Source: Microbacterium sp. C5A9 | GTDB taxonomy: Bacteria; Actinomycetota; Actinomycetes; Actinomycetales; Microbacteriaceae | Assembly (NCBI RefSeq): GCF_022627955.1 | Contig: NZ_JABXGD010000001.1 | Coordinates: forward strand, 496,001 to 560,000 | DNA length: 64,000 nucleotides | Direction: 5' to 3' | In this document: piece by piece, positions 10,584 to 22,200 of the stretch | Layout: every line of letters starts with the position of its first letter | Numbering within the stretch: the first letter of the stretch is position 1 | Position numbers and translations under genes: made by a program | The notes under the pieces: generated by a model | Seen by the model: only the letters and a program-made list of their open reading frames with translations | What the model was told of the DNA's origin: nothing | Database searches by the model: none

Positions 10584-11861
10584 ATGCTCGACGCCCACGA
10601 GACCGCAGAGCTGCGAGCGCTCCAGGCGCGCGCGTACGGCCGCGACGGCGGTCTCAGCGACGCGGACGCCGTCCGGTTGCAGCAGCTCGAGCGGACGCGC
10701 CTGCAGACTCCTGCCGTGGCGCCGCGCGCGGCACGGGGTGAGGACGGGGGAGCGCCCGCCGATGCCCGAGGAGCGACGGAGCCCCGACACGCCACCGGGT
10801 CGCTCGATACCCGCGGGTCGCTCGATACCCGCGGGTCGCTCGATCCCCGAGAGCCGCTCGATCCCCGAAAGCCGGTGCAGCCCCCAGAGACGGCGACACC
10901 TGCGGAGCCCACTCCGGCAGCGGATGCTCTGCGTGCGGCGCCGACGGCGCTCCGCCGCCACTGGCGGGCGGTGGCTCTCGTCTGTGCGGGCGCGCTGATC
11001 GTGGGACTCGGAGCGGGCTGGGCGCTCTTCGGCCGTGACGATGAGCGCGTCCCGCTCAGTTCCGAAGAGCAGCAGCGGAGCCTCGACCTGCAGTCCGCGG
11101 GGGACTACGACCCGGGGACCGTCGAGGCGATCGGACGCGACGACGACGCCATCGTGTGGTTCGGCACGAAGAAGAACGGCGAGATGGAGTGCATCGTCCT
11201 CGACGTGGCGGGGGAGTCGTCGAGCGGCTGTCAGATCGCAGACGACCTCGAACGCGGCTACGGCCTCAGCGCGGCGGTGATCGATTCCCGCCGCAGCGAC
11301 GAGGGGAGCGGCGAACAGATCACCGCGACCGCCGCGCGCACCCACACCGGAGAGATGGTCGCCCTGATCCAGCGCTGGGCGCTCGGTGTCGACGACTGGA
11401 TGCAGCAGTTCGATCCCGCGGAGCAGGATCGCGCCGGAGAGCTCATGGAGCGGGGCTACGAGCCCTACTCCCTCGCCGTCATGGGGTACCTCGGCGGTGC
11501 GCCGGTCTGGTCGGCCACCCGCACCGAGGGATTCACGACCCAGCAGTGTCTGATCATCGACGCGGTCGACGCGACGAACTGCGCCGACGCCAACAACGGG
11601 ATGATCCCGGGGGAGGGCGTCGTGATCGAGGGATCCTCGGTCGACGATGCGGAGCAGGTGACGAATCCCTGGAGCGTGACACTGGACTTCACTTCCATGG
11701 GCCGGTCGTATCTCGTCGTCACGGGCGATTTTCCGGGCGATGCCGACGGTGACGAGGTGACCACCGGCACCACGACGGTGCAGCCCGGCGACTCGCTCGA
11801 GGTCGGAGGGGAGCACGGCGACCCGATCCCGGTCGATGTCCCGCCCGGCGACGCGGGCTGA
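10584..11861 (+). CDS. Single-pass membrane protein with hexapeptide repeats, unknown function
   Basis: Not recognised. From ATG 10584 the product has 425 residues. Residues 1-110 are polar and contain four GSLDTR-like hexapeptides (72-95) and a Pro/Thr-rich stretch. One membrane helix follows (about 131-153, ALVCAGALIVGLGAGWALFG). About 270 mostly acidic residues, presumably extracytoplasmic, come after it and contain four or five cysteines that could form disulfides. It starts four bases after the DUF4190 gene. The frame is open further upstream to 10479, but that part overlaps the previous gene and looks like shadow sequence. Confidence 0.7.
   Translation: MLDAHETAELRALQARAYGRDGGLSDADAVRLQQLERTRLQTPAVAPRAARGEDGGAPADARGATEPRHATGSLDTRGSLDTRGSLDPREPLDPRKPVQPPETATPAEPTPAADALRAAPTALRRHWRAVALVCAGALIVGLGAGWALFGRDDERVPLSSEEQQRSLDLQSAGDYDPGTVEAIGRDDDAIVWFGTKKNGEMECIVLDVAGESSSGCQIADDLERGYGLSAAVIDSRRSDEGSGEQITATAARTHTGEMVALIQRWALGVDDWMQQFDPAEQDRAGELMERGYEPYSLAVMGYLGGAPVWSATRTEGFTTQQCLIIDAVDATNCADANNGMIPGEGVVIEGSSVDDAEQVTNPWSVTLDFTSMGRSYLVVTGDFPGDADGDEVTTGTTTVQPGDSLEVGGEHGDPIPVDVPPGDAG
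10797..10868 (+). repeat. Four 18-bp tandem repeats in a coding region
   Basis: Units at 10797, 10815, 10833 and 10851. The first two are identical, and the third and fourth diverge by a few bases. They are in frame and encode GSLDTR, GSLDTR, GSLDPR and EPLDPR. The near identity suggests recent expansion by slippage, and copy number may vary between strains. Confidence 0.9.
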
Positions 11862-11891
11862 CTCTCCGCCGGTTGACTCCGCGGGCTGGCT

Positions 11892-13100
11892 CTAGGCGGC
11901 CGGCGGAACGCGGTCGGCGAGGATCGCGCGACGCTGGGAGCCGACGCGCGTGAGGATCAGGGTCGCGGACGCGTCTCCGCGCAGACTGAGCTTCTTCCGG
12001 AACGCTGCGGGATCGATGTCCATGCCGCGCTTCTTGATCTCGAGCGTGCCGATGCCGTGGGCCTTCAGCGCCGTGTTGATCGCCTTCGGGTTGGCCGCGA
12101 CCACCTCGCGCACGCGGAAGGACTGCACGAACGGGCTCGTGAGAGCGGCATCCGAGGTGAGGTAGGCGATCCTCTCGTCGAGCATCCCGGCATCGAGGCT
12201 CCTGGCCACATCGCCGATCAGGCGGGCGCGGATCACCGCGCCGTCCGGTTCGTGCAGGAAGGCGCCGAGCCCGCGTACCGGTGCATCCTCGGCGTCGGCC
12301 CCGGCGGTGAGCTCATGGGACTCGTCGCCGCGGATCACGAGCGCCGAGCGGCGCACGCCCTCGCGGGCCAGGATGCCCGTCCACACCACGAGCTCGACCA
12401 CGCTGCCGTCCGCGCTCACCCACTGCGTCTCGGCGGCCGCGGGAAGGGCGTCGCGATCGTGCCCCGGACCGAGCTTGATCCCCGTCGGGATGCGTGAGGC
12501 GACCTCGAACGCCCAGTCCAGCGGCGGAGAGTACTCGTCGGACGAGACCCGCTGCGTGTCACCGTGGCCCTGGGTGCGCCGAGCGGGATCCATCCAGATC
12601 GCCCGCGTGCCGTCCGCCGTGTCGGGAACGTTCTCCTGGGCGATGCCGTGGCGCACGGTGGCGCTGTCGCCGAACGGCGCGAGGTTGTATGCGGCGATCG
12701 CGGACGTGACCTCGTCGGCGTCGACCGCGACGACGTCGAGGCCCGCTCCGGCGAAGGCGAGCGCGTCGCCGCCGATGCCGCAGCCGAGGTCGGCGACCTG
12801 GCTCACCCCCGCTCGCCGCAGCCGCTGCGCGTGCCGGGCTGCCACGCCGAGCCTGGTCGCCTGTTCCAGCCCGGCGCGGGTGAACAGCATCCGCGCGGCG
12901 AAGGGGCCGAACTTCGACTCCGCTTTCGCGCGCAGATGCGCCTGCCCGACCACCGCCGACACGAGATCGGGCGAGTGACCCGCGGCGCGCAGGCGGGAGA
13001 CGGCGCGAGCGACGTCGGCGACCTGGGCGATCGGGCCCAGGGTGTCGAGCAGCTCGAGGCCTTCAGGGGTGAGCAGGGCTCTCAGCTCGGACATCTCCAC
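11892..13100 (-). CDS. Class I SAM-dependent methyltransferase with THUMP-like C-terminal domain
   Basis: Probable methyltransferase of unknown substrate, likely RNA. The 402 residues contain the SAM-binding motif I VADLGCGIGGDALAFAGAG near 100-120, followed by an acidic strand end (VVAVDADE). There is a predicted helical N-terminal region, and the C-terminal part ends EIKKRGMDIDPAAFRKKL, which resembles the THUMP-like domain of actinobacterial proteins of this size. The start is ATG at 13100. An in-frame ATG two codons later (MSELRALL) is equally possible. It is convergent with the preceding membrane gene and divergent from groES. Confidence 0.75.
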   Translation of the reverse strand: MEMSELRALLTPEGLELLDTLGPIAQVADVARAVSRLRAAGHSPDLVSAVVGQAHLRAKAESKFGPFAARMLFTRAGLEQATRLGVAARHAQRLRRAGVSQVADLGCGIGGDALAFAGAGLDVVAVDADEVTSAIAAYNLAPFGDSATVRHGIAQENVPDTADGTRAIWMDPARRTQGHGDTQRVSSDEYSPPLDWAFEVASRIPTGIKLGPGHDRDALPAAAETQWVSADGSVVELVVWTGILAREGVRRSALVIRGDESHELTAGADAEDAPVRGLGAFLHEPDGAVIRARLIGDVARSLDAGMLDERIAYLTSDAALTSPFVQSFRVREVVAANPKAINTALKAHGIGTLEIKKRGMDIDPAAFRKKLSLRGDASATLILTRVGSQRRAILADRVPPAA

Positions 13101-13144
13101 GTCCTCAGCTTAGGCGGCGGCTCCGGTCGGCTCGGTGTCGGGGG

Positions 13145-13171
13145 CTGGCACTCGCATTGCATGAGTGCCAG
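13145..13171. promoter_or_regulatory. CIRCE operator 1 (HrcA box)
   Basis: CTGGCACTC-N9-GAGTGCCAG, a perfect 9-9-9 inverted repeat that matches the CIRCE core GCACTC-N9-GAGTGC. It covers the -35 region of the groES promoter. HrcA binding here would block polymerase. Confidence 0.88.
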
Positions 13172-13180
13172 CGCACCGCA

Positions 13181-13186
13181 TAGACT
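13181..13186 (+). promoter_or_regulatory. groES -10 element between the two CIRCE operators
   Basis: TAGACT lies between operator 1 and operator 2. A weak -35 (TTGCAT, 13157-13162) lies 18 bases upstream inside operator 1. Transcription should start near 13193, inside operator 2. Confidence 0.6.
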
Positions 13187-13190
13187 GCTG

Positions 13191-13217
13191 TTAGCACTCT
13201 CGGGTTGAGAGTGCGAA
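13191..13217. promoter_or_regulatory. CIRCE operator 2 (HrcA box)
   Basis: TTAGCACTC-N9-GAGTGCGAA. This is the consensus left arm of CIRCE, and the right arm differs from consensus at two outer positions. It overlaps the predicted groES transcription start, so it would also be part of the mRNA leader. Confidence 0.92.
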
Positions 13218-13257
13218 CAAGTCTTTCGTGTCAGCGTCAAGAAAGAAGAGGTAGACC

Positions 13258-13554
13258 GTGTCGGTTTCCATCAAGCCGCTCGAGGACCGCATCGTCATCA
13301 AGCAGGTCGAGGCCGAGCAGACCACCGCGAGTGGCCTGGTCATCCCCGACACCGCCAAGGAGAAGCCCCAGGAGGGCGAGGTCGTGGCCGTCGGCCCCGG
13401 TCGCATCGATGACAACGGCAACCGTGTTCCGCTCGACGTCGCCGTCGGCGACCGCGTGCTCTACAGCAAGTACGGCGGAACCGAAGTGAAGTTCGGCGCA
13501 GACGAGTTCCTCGTCCTGTCGGCCCGCGACGTTCTCGCGGTCGTCGTTCGCTGA
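13258..13554 (+). CDS. groES: Co-chaperonin GroES
   Basis: Heptameric lid of the GroEL chaperonin. The 98 residues carry the family core [10 protein letters not shown], the mobile-loop region around residues 18-32 and the ending [14 protein letters not shown]. The GTG start at 13258 is preceded by AGAAGAGG. The gene stands alone: a strong terminator follows and no groEL is adjacent, as in other actinobacteria where groEL is elsewhere. Control by HrcA through two CIRCE operators is evident from the upstream sequence. Confidence 0.97.
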   Translation: MSVSIKPLEDRIVIKQVEAEQTTASGLVIPDTAKEKPQEGEVVAVGPGRIDDNGNRVPLDVAVGDRVLYSKYGGTEVKFGADEFLVLSARDVLAVVVR

Positions 13555-13607
13555 CCAGCGAACGAGCCGGTTCCTGAGCCCCTCGAGGGCCGGGGACGCC
13601 TGTTCCT

Positions 13608-13648
13608 CGAAGAGGGCCCGGATGCACCACGCATCCGGGCCCTCTTCG
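13608..13648 (+). terminator. Strong groES terminator hairpin
   Basis: An 18-bp perfect stem (13608-13625 with 13631-13648) closes a five-base loop, ACCAC. The upper stem reads CCCGGATGC/GCATCCGGG. This isolates groES as a single-gene transcript. Confidence 0.9.
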
Positions 13649-13728
13649 CATTCCGCCACGCGGCGCGCGATTCCTGCCATTCCCGGGCCCGGCGGGTCCG
13701 CGCGTGCGAGGGCCGTCGACGGCGGGCA

Positions 13729-13734
13729 TAGTGT
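13729..13734 (+). promoter_or_regulatory. -10-like hexamer for rarD
   Basis: TAGTGT is followed by six bases and the GTG start at 13741. No Shine-Dalgarno is present, so the transcript is probably leaderless. Confidence 0.5.
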
Positions 13735-13740
13735 GGTGCG

Positions 13741-14679
13741 GTGAGCCTGACGACCCCCGCGATCCGTTCCACCCAGAGCGCGGGAGTCGCGTACGCCGGC
13801 GGCGCCTATCTGCTGTGGGGCGTGCTGCCTCTGTACTTCCTGCTGCTCGCTCCGACCGGGCCGTGGGAGGTTGTCGCCTGGCGCGTGCTCCTCTCCTTCG
13901 TGTTCTGCGGCATCCTGCTCACGGTCACGCGCGGCTGGAAGGCGCTGGGCGTGATCATCCGGCAGCCGAAGCTTCTGGGCTGGACGGCTCTGGCCGGCGT
14001 GCTCATCTACGTCAACTGGCAGGTCTTCCTCATCGGCACGCTCACCGGCCATGTGGTCGAGACGAGCCTCGGGTACTTCATCAACCCCATCGCGACGGTG
14101 CTGCTGGGTGTCTTCGTGCTCAAGGAGCGCATCCGCCGGCTCCAGTGGGCGGCGATCGGCATCGCGACGGTGGCCGTGGTCGTGATCGTCGTGTTCTACA
14201 GCTCGTTCCCGTGGATCGCGCTCTCGCTCACCGCATCCTTCGGCGTCTACGGACTCATCAAGAAGAAGATCGGCCCCGCCGTCGACGCGATCAGCGGCCT
14301 CACGCTCGAGTCGTTCTGGCTGATCCCCATCGCCGTGGTGCAGCTGATCCTCGTGGCGGCCACCCCCGCCGGCATCACGATGGGACAGTACGGTCCCTGG
14401 CACGCGGCGCTGCTCGCCTTCGCGGGCGTCGCGACGGCGGTGCCCCTGCTGCTGTTCGCCGCGGGCACGAGACGCATCAACCTGACGGTGATCGGCATGA
14501 TCCAGTTCGTGACCCCCGTGATGCAGTTCATCATCGGCGCGGCGGTGCTGGGGGAGCCCATGCCGCTGGAGCGCTGGCTGGGCTTCATCATCGTGTGGAT
14601 CGCGATCGCGGTGTTCGTCATCGACCTGCTGCTGGCCGGTCGTCGAGGCCGGCGAGAGGCGCGGCCCGAGCTGGTCTGA
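13741..14679 (+). CDS. rarD: RarD-type EamA transporter
   Basis: Membrane transporter of the drug/metabolite superfamily (RarD branch, about 300 residues and ten helices). The 312-residue product opens with GVAYAGGAYLLWGVLPLYF and has the RarD signatures NWQVFLIGTLTGHVVETSLGYFINP (residues about 98-123) and LNLT-like RRINLTVIGMIQFVTP. The substrate is unknown for the family. It stands alone between the groES terminator and the amino acid transporter genes. Confidence 0.85.
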   Translation: MSLTTPAIRSTQSAGVAYAGGAYLLWGVLPLYFLLLAPTGPWEVVAWRVLLSFVFCGILLTVTRGWKALGVIIRQPKLLGWTALAGVLIYVNWQVFLIGTLTGHVVETSLGYFINPIATVLLGVFVLKERIRRLQWAAIGIATVAVVVIVVFYSSFPWIALSLTASFGVYGLIKKKIGPAVDAISGLTLESFWLIPIAVVQLILVAATPAGITMGQYGPWHAALLAFAGVATAVPLLLFAAGTRRINLTVIGMIQFVTPVMQFIIGAAVLGEPMPLERWLGFIIVWIAIAVFVIDLLLAGRRGRREARPELV

Positions 14680-14765
14680 GCCCGAGGCGCGGTGCCCCTG
14701 ACACTCGGTGCCGGATCGTTAACGCACCGAAACATCGGCGACCCCCAATCGACCAATTCCGGTCC

Positions 14766-14771
14766 TAGGGT
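14766..14771 (+). promoter_or_regulatory. Possible -10 for the branched-chain amino acid binding protein
   Basis: TAGGGT lies 54 bases before the ATG at 14826. No convincing -35 is visible. AAGGGA at 14815-14820 is the ribosome-binding site. The 146-base gap upstream of the gene holds nothing else I can identify. Confidence 0.3.
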
Positions 14772-14825
14772 TAGAGCACCCGAGCGTGGTCCGCAAATCC
14801 ACGTTCAGATACGCAAGGGAGCATC

Positions 14826-16100
14826 ATGAACTCACTGAAGGGCTCGCGCAAGGCGAGGGTCTTCGCCGGGATCGCGCTGGCCAGCGCGGCCGCCATCGTC
14901 ATCGCGGGCTGCAGCAGCACGCCGACCGAGGAGCCTTCGGACGGGGGTGGATCGTCGTCCTCCGAGGACCTGACCCTCAAGCTCGGTTCGCTGCTGCCGC
15001 AGACGGGCTCGCTGTCGTTCCTGGGTCCGCCCATGGAATCGGGTGTCGGCCTCGCCGTCTCCGAGGTCAACGAGGCAGCAGCCGGCATCACCATCGACCT
15101 CACCGCCGAGGACGAGGGCGACACCGACACCAAGGCCTATGAGACCTCCATCACCAAGCTCGAGGGCGCGGATGTGTCCGCGATCGTCGGCGCCGCGGCA
15201 TCGGGTGTGTCGCGACTGATCCTCGACGGCAACGTGAGTGCGGGAATCCTGCAGATCTCGGCGTCGAACACCGGTCCGGACTTCACGGACTGGGACGACA
15301 ACGGACTGTACTTCCGCACCGCTCCCAGCGACCTGCTGCAGGGCGAGGTCCTCGGCAACCTGATCGCCGAGGACGGCGCCAAGACCCTCGGTGTGATCTA
15401 CCAGAACGACGCCTATGGCACCGGTCTGTTCGAGAACATCAAGTCCACGTTCGAGGGCGCCGGCGGAGAGGTCGTCGCAGACGCCTCCTACAACGTCGGT
15501 GACGGCCAGTTCGACGCGCAGGTCGCGACGATCACGGCCGCGAACCCCGATGCCGTCGCGATCGTGTCGTTCGACCAGTTCAAGACCATCGCTCCGCTGC
15601 TGTCGAACGCCGGCGTCTCACCGGAGAAGTGGTACCTGGTCGACGGAAACCTGTCGGACTACGGCTCCTCGCCCGACACGAACTTCCCGTTCTCGCTCGA
15701 GGGCGCGCAGGGCACCAAGCCCGGGCCGGCGCTCGAGGATGACTTCACCGACCGTCTCCAGACATTCTGGACCGGTGAGGGCAACCCCGAGGTCAACGAC
15801 TTCACCTACGCGGCGGAGGCGTACGACGCCGTCGTGCTCGTGGCTCTCGCATCGCTCGCAGCCGGTTCCACCGAGGGTGCGGACATCGCGGCGAAGATGC
15901 AGGAGGTCTCGGGAGGCACCGGAGACGGTGAGAAGTGCACCAGCTTCGCCGACTGCGCGAAGATCATCAACGACGGCGGAACGGCTGACTACGACGGCTA
16001 CTCCGGCGAGATCACGTTCGACGAGAACGGCGACCCGCAGGGCGCCTCGATCGGCACCTACGTCTACGGCGCGGACAACCTGATCACCCGCACCAACTGA
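14826..16100 (+). CDS. Branched-chain amino acid ABC transporter, substrate-binding lipoprotein (LivK-like)
   Basis: Captures the substrate outside the membrane for the LivHMGF transporter encoded on the opposite strand. The 424 residues start with a lipoprotein signal peptide and lipobox IAGC (Cys29), then a Ser/Glu-rich linker. A periplasmic-binding-protein type I fold follows (KLGSLLPQTGSLSFLGPPMESGVGLAVSEVN, split here across residues about 51-82). It has its own promoter and terminator and faces the livF end, so its expression is separable from that of the permease operon. Amino acid specificity cannot be read. Confidence 0.88.
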   Translation: MNSLKGSRKARVFAGIALASAAAIVIAGCSSTPTEEPSDGGGSSSSEDLTLKLGSLLPQTGSLSFLGPPMESGVGLAVSEVNEAAAGITIDLTAEDEGDTDTKAYETSITKLEGADVSAIVGAAASGVSRLILDGNVSAGILQISASNTGPDFTDWDDNGLYFRTAPSDLLQGEVLGNLIAEDGAKTLGVIYQNDAYGTGLFENIKSTFEGAGGEVVADASYNVGDGQFDAQVATITAANPDAVAIVSFDQFKTIAPLLSNAGVSPEKWYLVDGNLSDYGSSPDTNFPFSLEGAQGTKPGPALEDDFTDRLQTFWTGEGNPEVNDFTYAAEAYDAVVLVALASLAAGSTEGADIAAKMQEVSGGTGDGEKCTSFADCAKIINDGGTADYDGYSGEITFDENGDPQGASIGTYVYGADNLITRTN

Positions 16101-16116
16101 TCACCCGATCACAGCG

Positions 16117-16149
16117 CGAAGGCCCCGGATGCCTCATCCGGGGCCTTCG
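16117..16149 (+). terminator. Terminator after the LivK-like gene
   Basis: A 15-bp stem, CGAAGGCCCCGGATG with its complement at 16135-16149, and a three-base loop, 17 bases after the stop codon. The upper stem again contains CCGGATG/CATCCGG. Confidence 0.88.
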
Positions 16150-16209
16150 TCATGCCCGGCGCCCCGCGGTGAGGCGCGAGGGCAGAGGGGGAGAGCCGTG
16201 ACGGCACGA

Positions 16210-16243
16210 GAGAGGGGCGGATGCCGATGCATCCGCCCCTCTC
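16210..16243 (-). terminator. Terminator of the livHMGF operon
   Basis: A 15-bp perfect stem (GAGAGGGGCGGATGC, 16210-16224, with 16229-16243) and a CGAT loop. It lies ten bases beyond the livF stop on the minus strand. It is the partner of the hairpin at 16117, and together they insulate two convergent transcripts. Confidence 0.85.
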
Positions 16244-16253
16244 GATGAACGCC

Positions 16254-17009
16254 TCAGGCGGCGTCGGTGCCCAGAGTGCCGAGGTAGAGCCCGATCACCT
16301 TCGGGTCGTTCAGCAGGTCGCGCCCTGTGCCCTCGTAGGCGTCCTTGCCCTGGTCCAGCACGTAGCCGCGGTCGCAGATCTGCAGGCAGCGCCGGGCGTT
16401 CTGCTCGACCATGATGGTGGTCACTCCGGCCTTGTTGATGTCGGAGACGCGGATGAACGCATCGTCCTGACGCACCGGGCTGAGACCGGCGGAGGGCTCG
16501 TCGAGAAGCAGCACCGACGGGTCCATCATCAGCGCCCGCGACATCGCGACCATCTGCCGCTCGCCGCCCGACAGCGAGCCCGCGCGCTGCTTGAGGCGCT
16601 TGCCCAGCTCGGCGAAGATCCCGGTGACGAACTCGAGCCGCTCCGCGTAGATCTTGGGGTTCTGGTACAGCCCCATCTGCAGGTTCTCCTCGATCGAGAG
16701 CGAGGGGAAGACGTTGTTCGTCTGCGGCACGAACGCGACGCCGCGCTTGACGAGCTTGTCGGCCTTGAGGCCGACGATGCTCTCGCCGTTGAGCGTGATC
16801 TCGCCGTCGCGCACATTCACCAGTCCGAACATGGCCTTCAGCAGCGTCGACTTGCCTGCGCCGTTGGGTCCGATGATGCCGATCAACTCGCCCTTGCGGG
16901 CGATGAGGTTGGCGCCGTTGAGGATGTTGACTCCCGGCAGGTAGCCGGCGTGCACGCCCTTCATCTCGACGACGATGTGATCGTTCTTCACAGAAGCGTC
17001 CTCGGTCAT
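16254..17009 (-). CDS. livF: Branched-chain amino acid ABC transporter ATPase LivF
   Basis: One of two ATPases that power the Liv importer. The 251 residues contain Walker A GPNGAGKSTLL, the signature SLSGGERQMVAMSRAL and Walker B VLLLDEPSAGLSP. The length and the short C-terminal domain are those of LivF. Its ATG overlaps the livG stop by four bases. It is the last gene of the livH-livM-livG-livF operon. Confidence 0.93.
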   Translation of the reverse strand: MTEDASVKNDHIVVEMKGVHAGYLPGVNILNGANLIARKGELIGIIGPNGAGKSTLLKAMFGLVNVRDGEITLNGESIVGLKADKLVKRGVAFVPQTNNVFPSLSIEENLQMGLYQNPKIYAERLEFVTGIFAELGKRLKQRAGSLSGGERQMVAMSRALMMDPSVLLLDEPSAGLSPVRQDDAFIRVSDINKAGVTTIMVEQNARRCLQICDRGYVLDQGKDAYEGTGRDLLNDPKVIGLYLGTLGTDAA

Positions 17010-18016
17010 GCGCGTCCCTCCTCGGTGTCTTCGGCGGCGAGCTCGGCCTCGGCCTCTGCTTCGATCTGCTCGCGCAGCCGGACGGCCGCGGTGTCGGCGA
17101 GAACCGGGATGCGTCCGGTCACCGCTCCGAGGTCGACATCCTGATGCGCGCCGAGGTAGGCGTCGATCACCGCAGGATCCTCCATGACCTGGTCGGGAGG
17201 GCCTTCGGCCACGACGCGTCCCTCGGCCATGACGACGACCCAGTCCGCGATGTGCCGGACCATGTGCATGTCGTGCTCGACGAACAGCACCGTCATGCCC
17301 AGCTCCTTCAGGTCGAGGATGTGGTCGAGCAGAGATTGGGTGAGGGCCGGGTTCACGCCGGCCATCGGCTCGTCGAGCATGACGAGGGTCGGATCGCTCA
17401 TGAGCGCACGCGCCATCTCGAGCAGCTTGCGCTGTCCGCCGGAGAGCGCGGCCGCGAAGTCCTTCTCCTTGGCGTCGAGCTTGAACCGCGCCAGCAGCTC
17501 ACGGGCCTTCACCTCGATCTCCTGATCCTGCTTCCGCCAGAGGAAGGGGAACAGGCTCGACCAGAAGCCCTCGCCGCGCTGGTTCGGGGCGCCGAGCTTC
17601 ATGTTCTCGAGCACGGTGAGCAGCGACAGCGACTTCGTCAGCTGGAACGTGCGCACCTGCCCCATGCGGGCGACCTTGAAGGAGGGGACGCCCGAGAGGT
17701 TGGTGCCGTCGAACGCCCAGGTGCCGCTGTTGGGCTTGTCGAACCCGCAGAGCAGGTTGAACAGCGTCGTCTTGCCGGCGCCGTTGGGGCCGATCAGCGC
17801 GGTGATCGCGCCGCGCGGGATCTCGAGGTGATCGACGTCGACGGCGGTCAGGCCGCCGAAGCGCCGCTGCACCGCGTCGACCACGAGGATCGGATCGACC
17901 TTACCCACGCCGGGGGCGGCGGGACCCGTGGTGAGTCCGGTGGTCTTCGGACGGCGGATGCTTCCGGTCGCGGGCGCCTGCTCGGCGCCGGCGTCGGGGG
18001 TCAGTTCATTTGACAA
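17006..18016 (-). CDS. livG: Branched-chain amino acid ABC transporter ATPase LivG
   Basis: Second ATPase of the importer. The 336 residues include Walker A GPNGAGKTTLFNLL, the LivG-type signature ALSGGQRKLLEMARAL and Walker B LVMLDEPMAGVNP. It is about 80 residues longer than classical LivG: roughly 40 extra at the N-terminus (Pro/Gly/Thr-rich) and a charged Glu/Ala-rich tail after the core. These tails are probably disordered. It overlaps livM by 11 bases and livF by four. Confidence 0.92.
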   Translation of the reverse strand: MSNELTPDAGAEQAPATGSIRRPKTTGLTTGPAAPGVGKVDPILVVDAVQRRFGGLTAVDVDHLEIPRGAITALIGPNGAGKTTLFNLLCGFDKPNSGTWAFDGTNLSGVPSFKVARMGQVRTFQLTKSLSLLTVLENMKLGAPNQRGEGFWSSLFPFLWRKQDQEIEVKARELLARFKLDAKEKDFAAALSGGQRKLLEMARALMSDPTLVMLDEPMAGVNPALTQSLLDHILDLKELGMTVLFVEHDMHMVRHIADWVVVMAEGRVVAEGPPDQVMEDPAVIDAYLGAHQDVDLGAVTGRIPVLADTAAVRLREQIEAEAEAELAAEDTEEGRA

Positions 18017-18983
18017 AGGTCATCTCCCTCTTGTCTCCGAGGATCCCCTGGGGGCGGAAGATCACGAGCAGCATCAGGGCCACACCGACGAAGACGAACA
18101 CGAGCGTGGACGCCTGGCTGTCGGACATCGGGAGGATCCCCGACTTCGCGAGTGCGGGCAGCAGGTTCGCCAGGAAGGCGAAGACCACCCAGAACAGCAC
18201 CGCGCCGAGCGTGGGGCCGAACACGGTCGCCGCTCCACCGAGCAGCAGGATCGTCCACAGGAAGAACGTGAGCGACGTCGTGTAGCTGCCGGGGACCACG
18301 GCCGAGGGGAGGACGAAGATGATGCCGCCCGCCGCGCCGATGATCCCGCCGACGACGAGGGCCTGCAGCTTGTAGGCGAACACGTTCTTGCCGAGCGAGC
18401 GCACGGCGTCCTCGTCTTCACGGATGCCCTTGAGCACGCGGCCCCAGGGACTGCGCATCAGCGACCACACCAGCAGGATCGCGATCGCGAGCACGATCAG
18501 GCCGAACACGCGGTTCCACAGGTCGTTCGCGGTGAAGGTCCACGGGCCGAAGCCGTAGGTGCCCTCGGGGAAGGGGTTCGCGTCGCGGAACCCTCCGTTG
18601 AACTGCGCGAGGCCGTCTGCGGAGTTGGTGTACTCGTCGAACACCTGCGTCGTGAACAGCAGGCGCACGATCTCACCGGCGGCGATCGTCGCGATGGCGA
18701 GGTAGTCGGCCCGCAGACGCAGGGTCGGGATGCCGAGGATGATCGCGAACACGGCCCCGCCGATCAGGCCGATGAGCATGCCGATCCACCAGGGGAGTCC
18801 GAAGGTGAGCACGGAGATCGCGTAGCCGTAGCCGCCGATCGCCATGAACGCGGCCATGCCGAAGTTGAGCAGGCCCGCGTAGCCGAAGTGCACCGCGAGG
18901 CCGGTCGCCGCGAGCGCGTAGGCGATCGTGACGGGGCTGAGCAGGTAGACCGCGGTGTTGGAGAAGATGCTTCCGAAGTCCAT
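18006..18983 (-). CDS. livM: Branched-chain amino acid ABC transporter permease LivM
   Basis: Membrane subunit of the Liv importer. The 325-residue protein is very hydrophobic, with about eight to ten helices. It has GYAGLLNFGMAAFMAIGGYGYA near the N-terminus and the cytoplasmic coupling loop around SPWGRVLKGIREDEDAVRSLG (residues about 190-210), both typical of LivM. It follows livH by two bases and overlaps livG. Confidence 0.93.
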   Translation of the reverse strand: MDFGSIFSNTAVYLLSPVTIAYALAATGLAVHFGYAGLLNFGMAAFMAIGGYGYAISVLTFGLPWWIGMLIGLIGGAVFAIILGIPTLRLRADYLAIATIAAGEIVRLLFTTQVFDEYTNSADGLAQFNGGFRDANPFPEGTYGFGPWTFTANDLWNRVFGLIVLAIAILLVWSLMRSPWGRVLKGIREDEDAVRSLGKNVFAYKLQALVVGGIIGAAGGIIFVLPSAVVPGSYTTSLTFFLWTILLLGGAATVFGPTLGAVLFWVVFAFLANLLPALAKSGILPMSDSQASTLVFVFVGVALMLLVIFRPQGILGDKREMTFVK

Positions 18984-18985
18984 CG

Positions 18986-22104
<3,119 letters not shown>

Positions 22105-22110
22105 GGCGTC

Positions 22111-22154
22111 ACGACGGAGGGGCCGGATGCCTGAGCATCCGGCCCCTCCGTCGT
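22111..22154 (+). terminator. Strong guaB terminator hairpin
   Basis: A 20-bp perfect stem (22111-22130 with 22135-22154) closes a CTGA loop. The upper part is GGGGCCGGATGC/GCATCCGGCCCC. It begins seven bases after the guaB stop. Confidence 0.9.
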
Positions 22155-22188
22155 TCTCCGCGCCCTTCCGCATGCCGAGAGCCGGGCG

Positions 22189-22194
22189 TACCGT
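22189..22194 (+). promoter_or_regulatory. -10-like hexamer for the DUF2277 gene
   Basis: TACCGT is followed by six bases and the ATG at 22201, which predicts a leaderless transcript. Confidence 0.5.
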
Positions 22195-22200
22195 GCGGGT

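Noticed and set aside
10797..10868. Possible regulatory iterons
   Set aside because: The units are in frame and encode a hexapeptide repeat; nothing nearby suggests replication or control.
13555..13740. Expected groEL after groES
   Set aside because: A strong terminator and rarD follow. groEL must be elsewhere in the genome.
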